Below, one piece after another: positions 1 to 6,547 of a stretch of DNA of 15,360 nucleotides. Numbering within the stretch: the first letter of the stretch is position 1; each line of letters starts with the position of its first letter. The position numbers were made by a program, and so were the translations under genes. The notes below the pieces were generated by a model. It saw only the letters and a list, made by a program, of their open reading frames with translations. It did not search any database and was not told where the DNA came from. The stretch spans positions 1 through 15,360 of the forward strand of contig JBEBWT010000046.1 in assembly GCA_040392005.1 (NCBI GenBank). Reading direction: 5' to 3'. This DNA comes from DASRQK01 sp040392005. Lineage in GTDB: Bacteria; Bacteroidota; Bacteroidia; Sphingobacteriales; Sphingobacteriaceae.

Positions 1-71
1 TGGGGTGCGGTTTTCTGGCCTTGGCGGAGCGGGCGCGTGCGAGCGAGACACAGCCAGAAAACCGCACCCCA
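1..71. repeat. Perfect 19-bp inverted repeat with GC-rich centre, at the window edge
   Basis: Positions 1-19 and 53-71 are exact reverse complements, so the strand can fold into a 19-bp stem around a 33-nt centre that is much richer in G and C than the flanks. The left arm begins at the first base of the window, so the repeat may extend further left. It lies just beyond the 3' end of the minus-strand hydrolase gene and could end that operon, but the base run that would follow the hairpin on the minus strand is outside the window. A dispersed palindromic element (REP/MITE-like) is an alternative. A short CCAG/CTGG dyad (73-76 and 80-83) abuts it. The repeat is certain; its role is unknown. Confidence 0.8.
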
Positions 72-89
72 GCCAGACGCTGGTAAAAC

Positions 90-1250
90 TCAATAAATTG
101 AACTCATCCAAAAAAACAACTCTTTCGGCTCCGCTGCTTCAGCCGCAGGATGGCTTTCCCCCATCATACCCACAATACCTTCAAATACACCTGAGATCAG
201 CGTATCATCCCGATTAGCAAAAATGGAGATACTCAGTCCCGTGCCCAAATCGTGATATACGATATTACGGAAACCGGTGGTTTCGCCGGAATGAAACAGA
301 CGCATCCCTTTGCCATCACCTGGAGGAGCTACAAACCAGCCCAGGCTATAATAAATACCATCCTTCACCGGAGTCTTCCGGGATTGTATCAGTGCAAGGT
401 AATTATCAGAAGGGAAGGCAGATTTCAAGACCGCATTTGCCCATCTATGATAGCTTTCCGGTGAAACATAAACACAACCATCACCTTTGGTCGCACTGGT
501 CACACTTTGATCTGCGAAACGAAATTCCCCGGCAGTCCCGGTTGCTTGTGACCGATAACCAAAGGCCCTATCCGGCATTTCGGTACCGGCGTGATACATA
601 TATGCCCTGTCCATACCCAATGGCTGGAATAGCTGACGTTTCATATAATCACGGTAGTCAGTACCCGAAACACGCTCTACAATCAAAGAGAGCAGGCAAA
701 AGCCTGTATTGCTGTAACGAAATTGCGTTCCGGGCGCAAAATAGGTACGATCCACTGTCCGGATCATCTCCAGGACATCGGCATCCGACACCTGTTCGCG
801 GCGGTCCCCGGGGATCAATCCTTCATAGTCCCAAATTCCGGATGTATGGTTCAGTAACTGGCCTACTGCAATTTGAGTGGCCCAGGAAGGCAAATCCTGA
901 AAAATAGTACTCAGTGGTGTGTCAAATGAAAGTTTACCCTGTTCAATAAGCAGAAAGACGGCCATAGCCGTAAACTGTTTACTCACCGAGGCCATCCGCA
1001 GATTCGTAGTAGTAGTAAGCGGTGATTGCTTCTCCATATCTGCCATGCCATAGGCTTTCCCAAATTGCATTTCACCTTGCCTGGAGATCATGATCCCCAG
1101 TCCCGGAGTACTGTTGATCGCGTCCCCATATACTGTGAGGATCACTGAATCTACTTGCGCTTCCAGTGTATTTTTACTCAATGTTGAAGCGTTTACCTGA
1201 ATAGCCATCACGATCACGAGCCCGCAGCCATAAAAAAGTTTATTGATCAT
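90..1250 (-). CDS. Exported serine hydrolase, beta-lactamase/penicillin-binding-protein family (class C type)
   Basis: This 386-residue protein belongs to the beta-lactamase-related serine hydrolases (PF00144: AmpC, DD-peptidases, esterases). The visible catalytic signatures are SxxK at 88-91 (SVSK, nucleophile Ser88 and Lys91), YxN at 179-181 (YSN) and an HSG triad at 320-322 in the KTG position. Residues 1-21 form a signal peptide (short basic start, hydrophobic stretch, then NAS), so it probably acts in the periplasm or outside the cell. Length is normal for a single-domain member. The ATG overlaps the stop of the upstream membrane-protein gene by four bases (ATGA), which implies translational coupling. 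It is the last gene of the sigma-factor operon and may be an output of that regulator. The substrate cannot be read from sequence; true beta-lactamase, D-amino peptidase or esterase activity are all possible. Confidence 0.9.
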   Translation of the reverse strand: MINKLFYGCGLVIVMAIQVNASTLSKNTLEAQVDSVILTVYGDAINSTPGLGIMISRQGEMQFGKAYGMADMEKQSPLTTTTNLRMASVSKQFTAMAVFLLIEQGKLSFDTPLSTIFQDLPSWATQIAVGQLLNHTSGIWDYEGLIPGDRREQVSDADVLEMIRTVDRTYFAPGTQFRYSNTGFCLLSLIVERVSGTDYRDYMKRQLFQPLGMDRAYMYHAGTEMPDRAFGYRSQATGTAGEFRFADQSVTSATKGDGCVYVSPESYHRWANAVLKSAFPSDNYLALIQSRKTPVKDGIYYSLGWFVAPPGDGKGMRLFHSGETTGFRNIVYHDLGTGLSISIFANRDDTLISGVFEGIVGMMGESHPAAEAAEPKELFFWMSSIY

Positions 1251-1852
1251 TTACTTAAATTAAATTGATCCTTGATCCGGTCCAGCTCATTGATCAGATT
1301 CTGGATTTTTTCATTCTCATTCTCAATATAGGCCCGCAGGAATACGAAATGGGAGATCAGGAACCAGAAAACAATAAACACGATCAATGCGATGAACATG
1401 CCCAACGGCAGGGCAAAATACAATTCAAATGAATAAAATGCAAAAGCCGCGGCGATACAGGTCTCGTAAAGCACAAAGTTGCGGGTGTGCTGCTGATAAC
1501 GGTCGGCCTTGAATTTCTTCAGGAAAGCAATATAGGCCTCCGGTTTGTCCGTGGATCCGGTGGAAATGGTCTTAAAATCCTGATAGGCCCTCCATTGCGC
1601 CAGCAGCGCATAGATCATGCATCCGGCCACGATCAGGATGGCCACATGGCTGGTCCAGGTGACAAAAGGCACCGTAAACCAGACATATCCCAATACCAGC
1701 AATCCGGCAATAAAAGCAATGATATGCCGCCATAACTTCAGGGCAATATCTTTCTTGTCCGCTTCGATCTGTTGCATGATTTTATCAAAATCAAGACCGG
1801 ATGCGGGCGTAGCTTTCTGCCATAATTGCTGGAGTTCTTCAAACTCTTTCAT
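1247..1852 (-). CDS. Four-helix membrane protein after an ECF sigma factor; candidate anti-sigma factor
   Basis: I do not recognise a named family for this 201-residue protein. It starts with a polar, amphipathic stretch (residues 1-40, motif EFEELQQLWQK), then two hydrophobic helices (about 43-63 and 67-86), a charged loop of about 40 residues, two more helices (about 126-146 and 149-171), and a charged C-terminal tail (about 174-199) that looks helical or coiled-coil. Its ATG comes two bases after the sigma gene's stop. A TTG at 1858 would give two more residues and a TTGA overlap; I prefer the ATG. The next gene overlaps it by four bases. Position suggests it holds the sigma factor at the membrane. 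It lacks the zinc-binding HxxxCxxC signature of ZAS-type anti-sigma factors and has four helices where FecR-type proteins have one, so the regulatory role is inference from context. Confidence 0.85.
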   Translation of the reverse strand: MKEFEELQQLWQKATPASGLDFDKIMQQIEADKKDIALKLWRHIIAFIAGLLVLGYVWFTVPFVTWTSHVAILIVAGCMIYALLAQWRAYQDFKTISTGSTDKPEAYIAFLKKFKADRYQQHTRNFVLYETCIAAAFAFYSFELYFALPLGMFIALIVFIVFWFLISHFVFLRAYIENENEKIQNLINELDRIKDQFNLSK

Positions 1853-1854
1853 GC

Positions 1855-2355
1855 TCAATCTCTTTCATTTCTATTGTAAATTTCTGTCAGCTTATGCTTG
1901 ATCCGATGGATCCGTACCCTCAGATTCCCTTCGGAAATACCAGAAATCTCCGCAATTTCAGGATAGGGAATTTCATCGAGGACCATCGTAATGATAATCC
2001 GTTCATGTTCTTCCAGTTGTGCGATGGCCCGGTAAAGGGCCGCCACCTGCTCGGTCTTTTCTGAATATTCCTCCGTATGATTTTCGATAACATGATCATT
2101 CAGTTCCTCGGTCGGCCGGCGTTTGGCGGAACGGAGGTGGGAAAGACAGGTATTGACGGCAATCCGGTAAATCCAGGTGGACATCTGGGATTGGTTCCTG
2201 AATTTGTCCAGATTCTGCCAGACCTTGATAAAGGTTTCCTGCATCAGGTCGTTGGCGGTGTCGGCATCCCCGGTATAACCATAGCAGAGGTTGAAAACTT
2301 TTTTGGAGTTTTCATCGAACAAACGCTTGAATTCTATACGTTTTTGATCCTTCAT
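1855..2355 (-). CDS. RNA polymerase sigma factor, ECF subfamily (RpoE-like)
   Basis: A 166-residue protein with the two-domain build of ECF sigma factors. Region 2 spans about residues 13-80 and includes the core-binding and -10-reading helices (DLMQETFIKVW at 36-46, then STWIYRIAVNTCLSHLR). An acidic linker follows (about 81-103). Region 4 spans about 108-160, with a helix-turn-helix near 131-156 (YPEIAEISGISEGNLRVRIHR) that would read the -35 element. It directs RNA polymerase to a dedicated promoter set. It is the first gene of a three-gene minus-strand operon with a membrane protein and an exported hydrolase, the usual pattern for a sigma factor controlled by a co-transcribed partner. No C-terminal extension is present, which argues against the ECF types regulated by a fused domain. 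Confidence 0.95.
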   Translation of the reverse strand: MKDQKRIEFKRLFDENSKKVFNLCYGYTGDADTANDLMQETFIKVWQNLDKFRNQSQMSTWIYRIAVNTCLSHLRSAKRRPTEELNDHVIENHTEEYSEKTEQVAALYRAIAQLEEHERIIITMVLDEIPYPEIAEISGISEGNLRVRIHRIKHKLTEIYNRNERD

Positions 2356-2373
2356 ACTGGCTGTAAATAATTG

Positions 2374-2399
2374 GACGTCAGGCAGGCAAATTTGTTACA
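2374..2399 (-). promoter_or_regulatory. Candidate ECF-type promoter (TGTAAC-N16-CGTC) of the sigma operon
   Basis: Read on the minus strand, TGTAAC (2399-2394) is followed after exactly 16 bases by CGTC (2377-2374). This has the form of ECF promoters in other bacteria, an AAC-containing -35 and a CGTC or GTC -10 with a 16-17 bp spacer. Transcription would start about 10-15 bases before the sigma gene's ATG. It would make the sigma factor self-activating. One occurrence cannot prove it. Confidence 0.45.
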
Positions 2400-2417
2400 T
2401 TATTTTTAGAATCCAAA
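2387..2417 (-). promoter_or_regulatory. Candidate housekeeping promoter of the sigma operon, overlapping the ECF-like one
   Basis: On the minus strand TTTG (2417-2414) is followed after 19 bases by CAAATTTG (2394-2387), one mismatch from the Bacteroidota -7 consensus TAnnTTTG at the expected distance. It would supply basal expression of the sigma factor. It shares bases with the ECF-like element, so the two could not be occupied together. Confidence 0.45.
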
Positions 2418-2458
2418 CTTTTTTGAATACCGGCTTTCGGATGTCGGATCTTTTTGCG

Positions 2459-2466
2459 TATCTTTA
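2459..2466 (+). promoter_or_regulatory. Weak -7 box match (TATCTTTA) immediately before the ATG at 2471
   Basis: This differs from TAnnTTTG at the last base only, but the -33 position 20 bases upstream carries TTC (2436-2438) rather than TTG. If used, transcription would start at or next to the ATG and the message would be essentially leaderless. Evidence is weak. Confidence 0.25.
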
Positions 2467-2470
2467 TAAG

Positions 2471-3049
2471 ATGGAGCAAATTATTCCCATATTGATCGCT
2501 GCGGTGGTTTTTGGTTTTCAGGCTTATGCTAATTATCAGAAGGAGCAGGAAAAGGCCCGCAAGCGGAAATATGGGCAACAGGTTCCCGATGATACGATTC
2601 CGGTAGAACAGTCCGGAAAGCGGCAGGAAGCCCGACCGGAAAGACGTCCGGTCACGCCTTCATCCCCACGGCAGGAAGCCCGCCGGCACAACCAGCCGGA
2701 ATACACTCCTTTTGAAATCCCCTCCAGTCCCTACGAACAGTATCAGGGAATGCTGGAACCGGAAGAAATGAGCAGGGCCAGGAAAAACCGGGCATCGGCC
2801 CAGGATACCGCCAGAGACAAAGCCACTGCCAGAAACACGGCCGCCACCAAAGGCGGGGAGAGGGAACGATCAGCAACCGGAAAGCACCGGGATCTGTTAA
2901 AAAGCAATCTGGGGGCAAAAGTGGAATTGACCGATCTCGATCATGACTACCCCGGGGGTACTTCAGTGCAGGACGGTATTGACCTCCGTCAGGCCGTGAT
3001 CCATTCCATTATCCTGGAAAGGCCCTATCAGGACGGCCGTTCATACTAA
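2471..3049 (+). CDS. Small protein with one N-terminal membrane segment and a disordered, low-complexity middle
   Basis: Not assigned to a characterised family. The 192-residue product begins with a hydrophobic segment (residues 3-20, no clear signal-peptidase site), followed by a Lys/Arg/Gln/Pro-rich stretch (about 23-145) with little predicted order, consistent with a membrane anchor and a flexible cytoplasmic tail. The C-terminal 20 residues (RQAVIHSIILERPY) form a more hydrophobic, probably conserved motif; I recall similar endings on small Bacteroidota membrane proteins, and it could be a docking peptide. Within the tail RQEAR occurs twice, encoded by a 14-bp direct repeat (2621-2634 and 2669-2682). 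I chose the ATG at 2471 because it puts the membrane segment at the N terminus; an ATG at 2441 and a TTG at 2423 are in frame upstream. It converges on the gls pair with only 25 bases between and no visible terminator. Confidence 0.75.
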   Translation: MEQIIPILIAAVVFGFQAYANYQKEQEKARKRKYGQQVPDDTIPVEQSGKRQEARPERRPVTPSSPRQEARRHNQPEYTPFEIPSSPYEQYQGMLEPEEMSRARKNRASAQDTARDKATARNTAATKGGERERSATGKHRDLLKSNLGAKVELTDLDHDYPGGTSVQDGIDLRQAVIHSIILERPYQDGRSY

Positions 3050-3074
3050 AAGGCAGGAAAAAATTGAAAATTGC

Positions 3075-4013
3075 TTAGCGGACCCGGTCCCGGTCAAAGG
3101 TGGACATGTGCCTGTCCTTTTTGCTCTCAAAAATATCCCCGATCTTGATCAGGATACCTGTTTCCTCCACTTCCCCGAATTCATCATTGATCGCCGTGCC
3201 GAACACTTTCATGGTCAGGGAAAGATTCATATAGGTATTGATCAGGGGAGGAATATTTTCACCCATAGCCCGCACCCTGCTGTTGAGCACCTTGTACCCT
3301 TCCTTGTAATCCAATCCATCAAAGATACCCTCAAAACCGGAAATATCTCCGAAATAGCCCAGGGGACGGATGGGCCAGACCAGGCGGTCGGGATCCGGAA
3401 AATAATGGGCCATAAAATAAAGCAGCAGATCCCTTGCCTCACGGGTGTAATGCGGGTACATGGTCACTTTCCCGAATAAATACTTGATGTCCGGATGGAG
3501 CATGACCACCGCTCCCAGCCCATCCCAGAGATTATCCAGGGAGAACAGACCCTTGCGGTTATCTTTGGCCGGCTGATAGCGGGGCTGCACCCAGGAACGC
3601 CCCAATTCAATGGTATAAGGCAGGTAATCCTGTACAAACTCATCTGAAAAATGAAAATAATGAGCGGTGGACAAATTGATCCCACCATGCACATCCTTGC
3701 CCACTTTTCCGCAGTGGATCAGCCGGTAACCGGCGATCAATTCTTCGTCCTCCCGGTTCCAGACCACCAACTGATCATAAGCATCCGGGCCTTTATCATT
3801 ATCATCCAGATCGCAATCCAGACCGGTGCCGCCGCCGGCACCCCGGAAAGTCAGTTCCCGCAGGCGGCCGATTTCTTGCACAATATTGGGTGCGGTACTA
3901 TGATTGATAAGGTAAACTTCATTATTCCCATTATTGGTATAACGCAAAAAAGCCTCTTTGGTCAATTCCTTTTTGATCAATTCCCGATCGATCGGTGCTA
4001 TTAATTCCTGCAT
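3075..4013 (-). CDS. glsB: N-acyltransferase of the GlsB/OlsB type (glycine- or ornithine-lipid synthesis, first step)
   Basis: This 312-residue protein resembles the GNAT-like acyltransferases (Acetyltransf_5 type, often annotated hemolysin-like) that move a 3-hydroxyacyl chain from acyl-carrier protein to the alpha-amino group of an amino acid. In Bacteroides the enzyme is GlsB and makes the lyso form of glycine lipids; in proteobacteria OlsB acts on ornithine. Recognisable stretches are EIGRLRELTFRGAGGGTG (47-64), ELGRSWVQPRYQ (136-147) and LFSLDNLWDGLGAVVMLHPDIKYLFG (156-181), typical of the acyl-donor-binding core. It lies 13 bases downstream of the O-acyltransferase gene, with AGGA just before its ATG. 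The order and the phylum favour glycine over ornithine, but the amino-acid substrate cannot be decided from sequence. The protein is cytoplasmic and probably membrane-associated. Confidence 0.88.
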   Translation of the reverse strand: MQELIAPIDRELIKKELTKEAFLRYTNNGNNEVYLINHSTAPNIVQEIGRLRELTFRGAGGGTGLDCDLDDNDKGPDAYDQLVVWNREDEELIAGYRLIHCGKVGKDVHGGINLSTAHYFHFSDEFVQDYLPYTIELGRSWVQPRYQPAKDNRKGLFSLDNLWDGLGAVVMLHPDIKYLFGKVTMYPHYTREARDLLLYFMAHYFPDPDRLVWPIRPLGYFGDISGFEGIFDGLDYKEGYKVLNSRVRAMGENIPPLINTYMNLSLTMKVFGTAINDEFGEVEETGILIKIGDIFESKKDRHMSTFDRDRVR

Positions 4014-4026
4014 AATTCCTTTTTAA

Positions 4027-4860
4027 CTATTGCCCCCCCATTGCATATACCCTATTCTTGATATCTGCGGCCCATTCCTTTTCTGATTTTGACGAGTCCA
4101 GGTCTGTATATGCAATTGGTTTCCCAATACGGATCGTTACTTGATGCCCCCTTTGAGCGAAAAGTTCATCCGCCAAATAGAGCATTTCCAGGTTTACTTT
4201 GATTCCCAAACGTTCCCTGAACCTTGCTAAGTTATAAAAAAAGTTGGAGTTTTTTCCATCAATATATACTGGGATAATATTTTTTTTATACTTCTTTGAT
4301 TTGTTGATAAAGCTCTTTTTCCATTCCAGGTCACGGATCGCCCCCCCTTTTTTCCGGGAAACCAGCCCTGCGGGAAACACCAGCAGTGCATGCTCATCCG
4401 CGTAGGCTTCCTCGATCAATAGGGAGTTGCGGCGGCCCTGCGCACCCAGGGTATTGACCGGCACGAACAGGGGCTGGAGATTTTTGATGTTGAGCAAAAT
4501 ATCATTCACCAGAAATTTGATGTCCTGCCGGTACTTGCCCACTGCATGCATGAATGCGATCCCGTCCAGGCCTCCCAGGGGATGGTTGGAGGCAAAGATA
4601 ACCCCGCCTTCCAGCGGAATATGCTCGGCTCCTTCCAGCTTCACGTTCACGTTCAGTTCCCGGGTCAGCAGCGCATCCACAAAGTCCAGCCCATGTAAAT
4701 GGCCGATGTGGTCCATCACCTCATTAATGTCCTTTTCATGCACAATGCGCTCCAGATACCGCAGCACGAAACCCGGCATCCATCGCAGCAACCCGGGGTT
4801 TTTCTTGCGGATCACCTCCCTGAGCACAATGTATTTTTCCCCTGATGAATTATTCTCCAT
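4027..4860 (-). CDS. glsA: PlsC-family O-acyltransferase of the GlsA/OlsA type (aminolipid synthesis, second step)
   Basis: A 277-residue acyltransferase of the 1-acylglycerol-phosphate acyltransferase superfamily. The catalytic block is NHPLGGLD (92-99), with His93 and Asp99 five residues apart instead of the four of the textbook HX4D motif. The substrate-binding block FPAG is at 162-165, where FPEG is usual. With the neighbouring N-acyltransferase it would complete a diacylated glycine or ornithine lipid by esterifying the 3-hydroxyl of the lyso-lipid. A plain phosphatidic-acid-forming PlsC is the alternative, but the pairing argues against it. The frame stays open to 4986; I chose the ATG at 4860 because AGGA precedes it, homology-like sequence begins there, and a strong promoter match lies at 4879-4909, inside the would-be extension. 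Confidence 0.87.
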   Translation of the reverse strand: MENNSSGEKYIVLREVIRKKNPGLLRWMPGFVLRYLERIVHEKDINEVMDHIGHLHGLDFVDALLTRELNVNVKLEGAEHIPLEGGVIFASNHPLGGLDGIAFMHAVGKYRQDIKFLVNDILLNIKNLQPLFVPVNTLGAQGRRNSLLIEEAYADEHALLVFPAGLVSRKKGGAIRDLEWKKSFINKSKKYKKNIIPVYIDGKNSNFFYNLARFRERLGIKVNLEMLYLADELFAQRGHQVTIRIGKPIAYTDLDSSKSEKEWAADIKNRVYAMGGQ

Positions 4861-4878
4861 TCCTGAAATTGTGTTCCA

Positions 4879-4909
4879 CAAACATAAATAACTTGGTTTG
4901 CAATTGCAA
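4879..4909 (-). promoter_or_regulatory. Housekeeping promoter of the glsA-glsB operon
   Basis: On the minus strand TTG (4909-4907) is followed after 20 bases by TATGTTTG (4886-4879), a full match to the Bacteroidota -7 consensus TAnnTTTG. The start site would fall near 4872, leaving a leader of about 12 bases before the ATG at 4860. The promoter at 6586-6616 has the same boxes and spacing. Confidence 0.65.
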
Positions 4910-4964
4910 GGTACGATGCCTGCATAAAAATGGCCAATATTTTCTTTTTTGCAAAAAATAACCT

Positions 4965-4972
4965 TATGTTTA
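4965..4972 (+). promoter_or_regulatory. Possible -7 box (TATGTTTA) for the CBS-nadK operon
   Basis: The box matches TAnnTTTG except for the last base and lies 26 bases before the ATG at 4999. No TTG sits at the right distance upstream; a TTG at 4949-4951 is only 13 bases away. A promoter is needed here because the upstream gene is divergent, but this particular box is uncertain. Confidence 0.3.
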
Positions 4973-4998
4973 CCTGAAAATAGCATAATTCCAAAAGA

Positions 4999-5661
4999 AT
5001 GAAAATTGCACAGGCCATCGTCAAACAGGATCTCAGGGTCGCTCCGCAGGACGGGGCCGGACTGGTGCTGGAGAAGATGGAACAGGCCGGATACAATGCG
5101 CTCCCTGTGGTGGAAGAAGGGATTTACCAGGGACTGCTGCCCATTGAAAAGATGCGTGCGCTGAAGGATCGGACACAGGTACTATCCGACACGGGCATCA
5201 GTTTACTGCAGGCATATATCTATGAAGATCAGCATCTGTTTGATGCCCTGCCCCTGTTTGTTTCCCATGGCATCAATGTATTGCCGGTCATCAGCGGGGA
5301 GCATTATTATGTGGGCATGCTGGATGCAGCGGGATTGATAGAAGCGGTCAATGAAATGCTCGATTGCGAACGGCCGGGGAGTATGCTGGTGCTTGAACTG
5401 GGGCAGCGGGACAATGCGCTTTCCCATATCGCCCATATCGTGGAATCGGCAAATGCCCAGATCCTCAGCTCCTTTACCCGTTACCTGCCGGATTCGGACA
5501 GAATGGAAATCACCCTGAAAATCAATACCGCTACCCTGTCCGATGTAGTTGCCTCACTATTGCGCTATGATTATCAGGTCAAGACCACATACAGCCTTGA
5601 AATGGACAGAGAAGATATCAATGCCCGTTTTGAGCATCTGATGAATTACATCAATATGTAA
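4999..5661 (+). CDS. CBS-domain protein with C-terminal ACT-like domain
   Basis: A 220-residue soluble protein. The first 55 residues or so look like one CBS unit (IVKQDLRVAPQDGAGLVLEKMEQAGYNALPVVEEGIYQGLL) and about 70-118 like a second (YIYEDQHLFDALPLFVSHGINVLPVI...YVGMLDAAGLI). Paired CBS units form a Bateman module that usually binds adenine nucleotides. Residues 128-200 (GSMLVLELGQRDNALSHIAHIVESANAQILSSF, then a beta-rich half) fit an ACT-like fold. There is no catalytic domain, so it is probably a ligand sensor or regulator. The nadK ATG follows one base after its stop, so the two are almost certainly co-transcribed; sensing of adenylate or NAD(P) state for the kinase is an attractive but unproved idea. 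The start is set by AAAAG before ATG and the divergent intergenic region. Confidence 0.88.
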   Translation: MKIAQAIVKQDLRVAPQDGAGLVLEKMEQAGYNALPVVEEGIYQGLLPIEKMRALKDRTQVLSDTGISLLQAYIYEDQHLFDALPLFVSHGINVLPVISGEHYYVGMLDAAGLIEAVNEMLDCERPGSMLVLELGQRDNALSHIAHIVESANAQILSSFTRYLPDSDRMEITLKINTATLSDVVASLLRYDYQVKTTYSLEMDREDINARFEHLMNYINM

Positions 5662-5662
5662 A

Positions 5663-6547
5663 ATGAAAATAGCTATTTACGGCCGCGAATTCCATCCATC
5701 AGTGATCCCTTATGTGCAGCAACTGTTTGGTTTTCTGGTTTCCAGAAAGGCAGAACTGCATATCTATGATGAATTTCACCAATTCCTCGATCAGCAGGGG
5801 CTCTGTCAGGAAGGGTTCCGGACTTTTTCGGGGAATGAGCGGCTGTCCCCGGATTTCAGTTTCATGCTCAGTCTGGGGGGAGACGGCACCATGCTGGCAG
5901 CGGTTTCCATCGTGGGTGATTCGGGTGTCCCCGTGGCCGGAATCAATTTCGGACGTCTCGGTTTTCTGGCCGGAATCAACAAAGATGACATGGAAGAATC
6001 CATATCGGCGATTCTGGCCGGGGATTATAAAATGGACAGAAGGACCCTGCTCTCGGTGCAGTCGCCGGACAGTGATCTGTTTGGAAAGCGGCACTTTGCG
6101 CTGAATGACATTACCGTGTTCAAATACGACAGCTCGGCCATGATCACGGTGGAGGCCCATCTGGATGGGGAACTGCTCAACGCCTATTGGTCGGATGGGT
6201 TGATCATCGCCACGCCCACCGGCTCGACCGCCTACTCCCTGAGTTGCGGCGGACCGATCATTATGCCCCGCAGCAGCAATTTTGTGGTGACACCCGTCTC
6301 TCCGCACAATCTCAATGTACGTCCGGTGGTCATTTCCAGCGATTCGGTACTGGACCTGAAAATCGAGAGCCGCAGCGGCCGGTACCTGCTCACCTGTGAT
6401 TCCCGCACCGATTCTTTTGAAACCGAAGTCCGCCTGCAAATCCGGAAAGCAGATTTTGAAGTCAGCCTGATCCGCCTCAAAAGCGAGCGTTATTTTGAAA
6501 CCCTGCGCAATAAATTGCTCTGGGGCCTGGATGCCCGCAATTATTAA
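5663..6547 (+). CDS. nadK: NAD kinase
   Basis: NAD kinase phosphorylates NAD at the 2'-hydroxyl of the adenosine ribose to give NADP, the only route to NADP in most bacteria; the enzyme is cytoplasmic and usually oligomeric. Family signatures are in order: the GGDGT phosphate-binding loop at 72-76 with the catalytic aspartate Asp74, the INFGRLGFLAG stretch at 94-104, the ALNDITVFK block (normally NE, here ND), TPTGSTAYSLSCGGPI for NAD binding, and the SPHNLNVRPVV segment. Length (294 residues) is normal. It starts one base after the CBS gene's stop and ends 95 bases before the next gene, which has its own promoter, so this two-gene unit may be partly independent of the envelope genes downstream. 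Confidence 0.97.
   Translation: MKIAIYGREFHPSVIPYVQQLFGFLVSRKAELHIYDEFHQFLDQQGLCQEGFRTFSGNERLSPDFSFMLSLGGDGTMLAAVSIVGDSGVPVAGINFGRLGFLAGINKDDMEESISAILAGDYKMDRRTLLSVQSPDSDLFGKRHFALNDITVFKYDSSAMITVEAHLDGELLNAYWSDGLIIATPTGSTAYSLSCGGPIIMPRSSNFVVTPVSPHNLNVRPVVISSDSVLDLKIESRSGRYLLTCDSRTDSFETEVRLQIRKADFEVSLIRLKSERYFETLRNKLLWGLDARNY

Noticed and set aside
401..413. 13-bp sequence AATTATCAGAAGG shared with 2531-2543
   Set aside because: It lies inside two unrelated genes; most likely chance.
392..907. Long plus-strand open frame opposite the serine hydrolase
   Set aside because: Antisense shadow of a gene with intact catalytic motifs; no recognisable protein features.
2423..2470. TTG or ATG (2441) start for the small membrane protein
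   Set aside because: It buries the N-terminal hydrophobic segment behind an irrelevant extension; not fully excluded.
4861..4986. Upstream extension of the glsA-like reading frame by 42 residues
   Set aside because: The extension is Cys-rich, unlike the family, and contains the promoter match at 4879-4909.
5699..6439. Long minus-strand open frame opposite nadK
   Set aside because: Antisense shadow; composition follows the complementary codons and no domain is visible.
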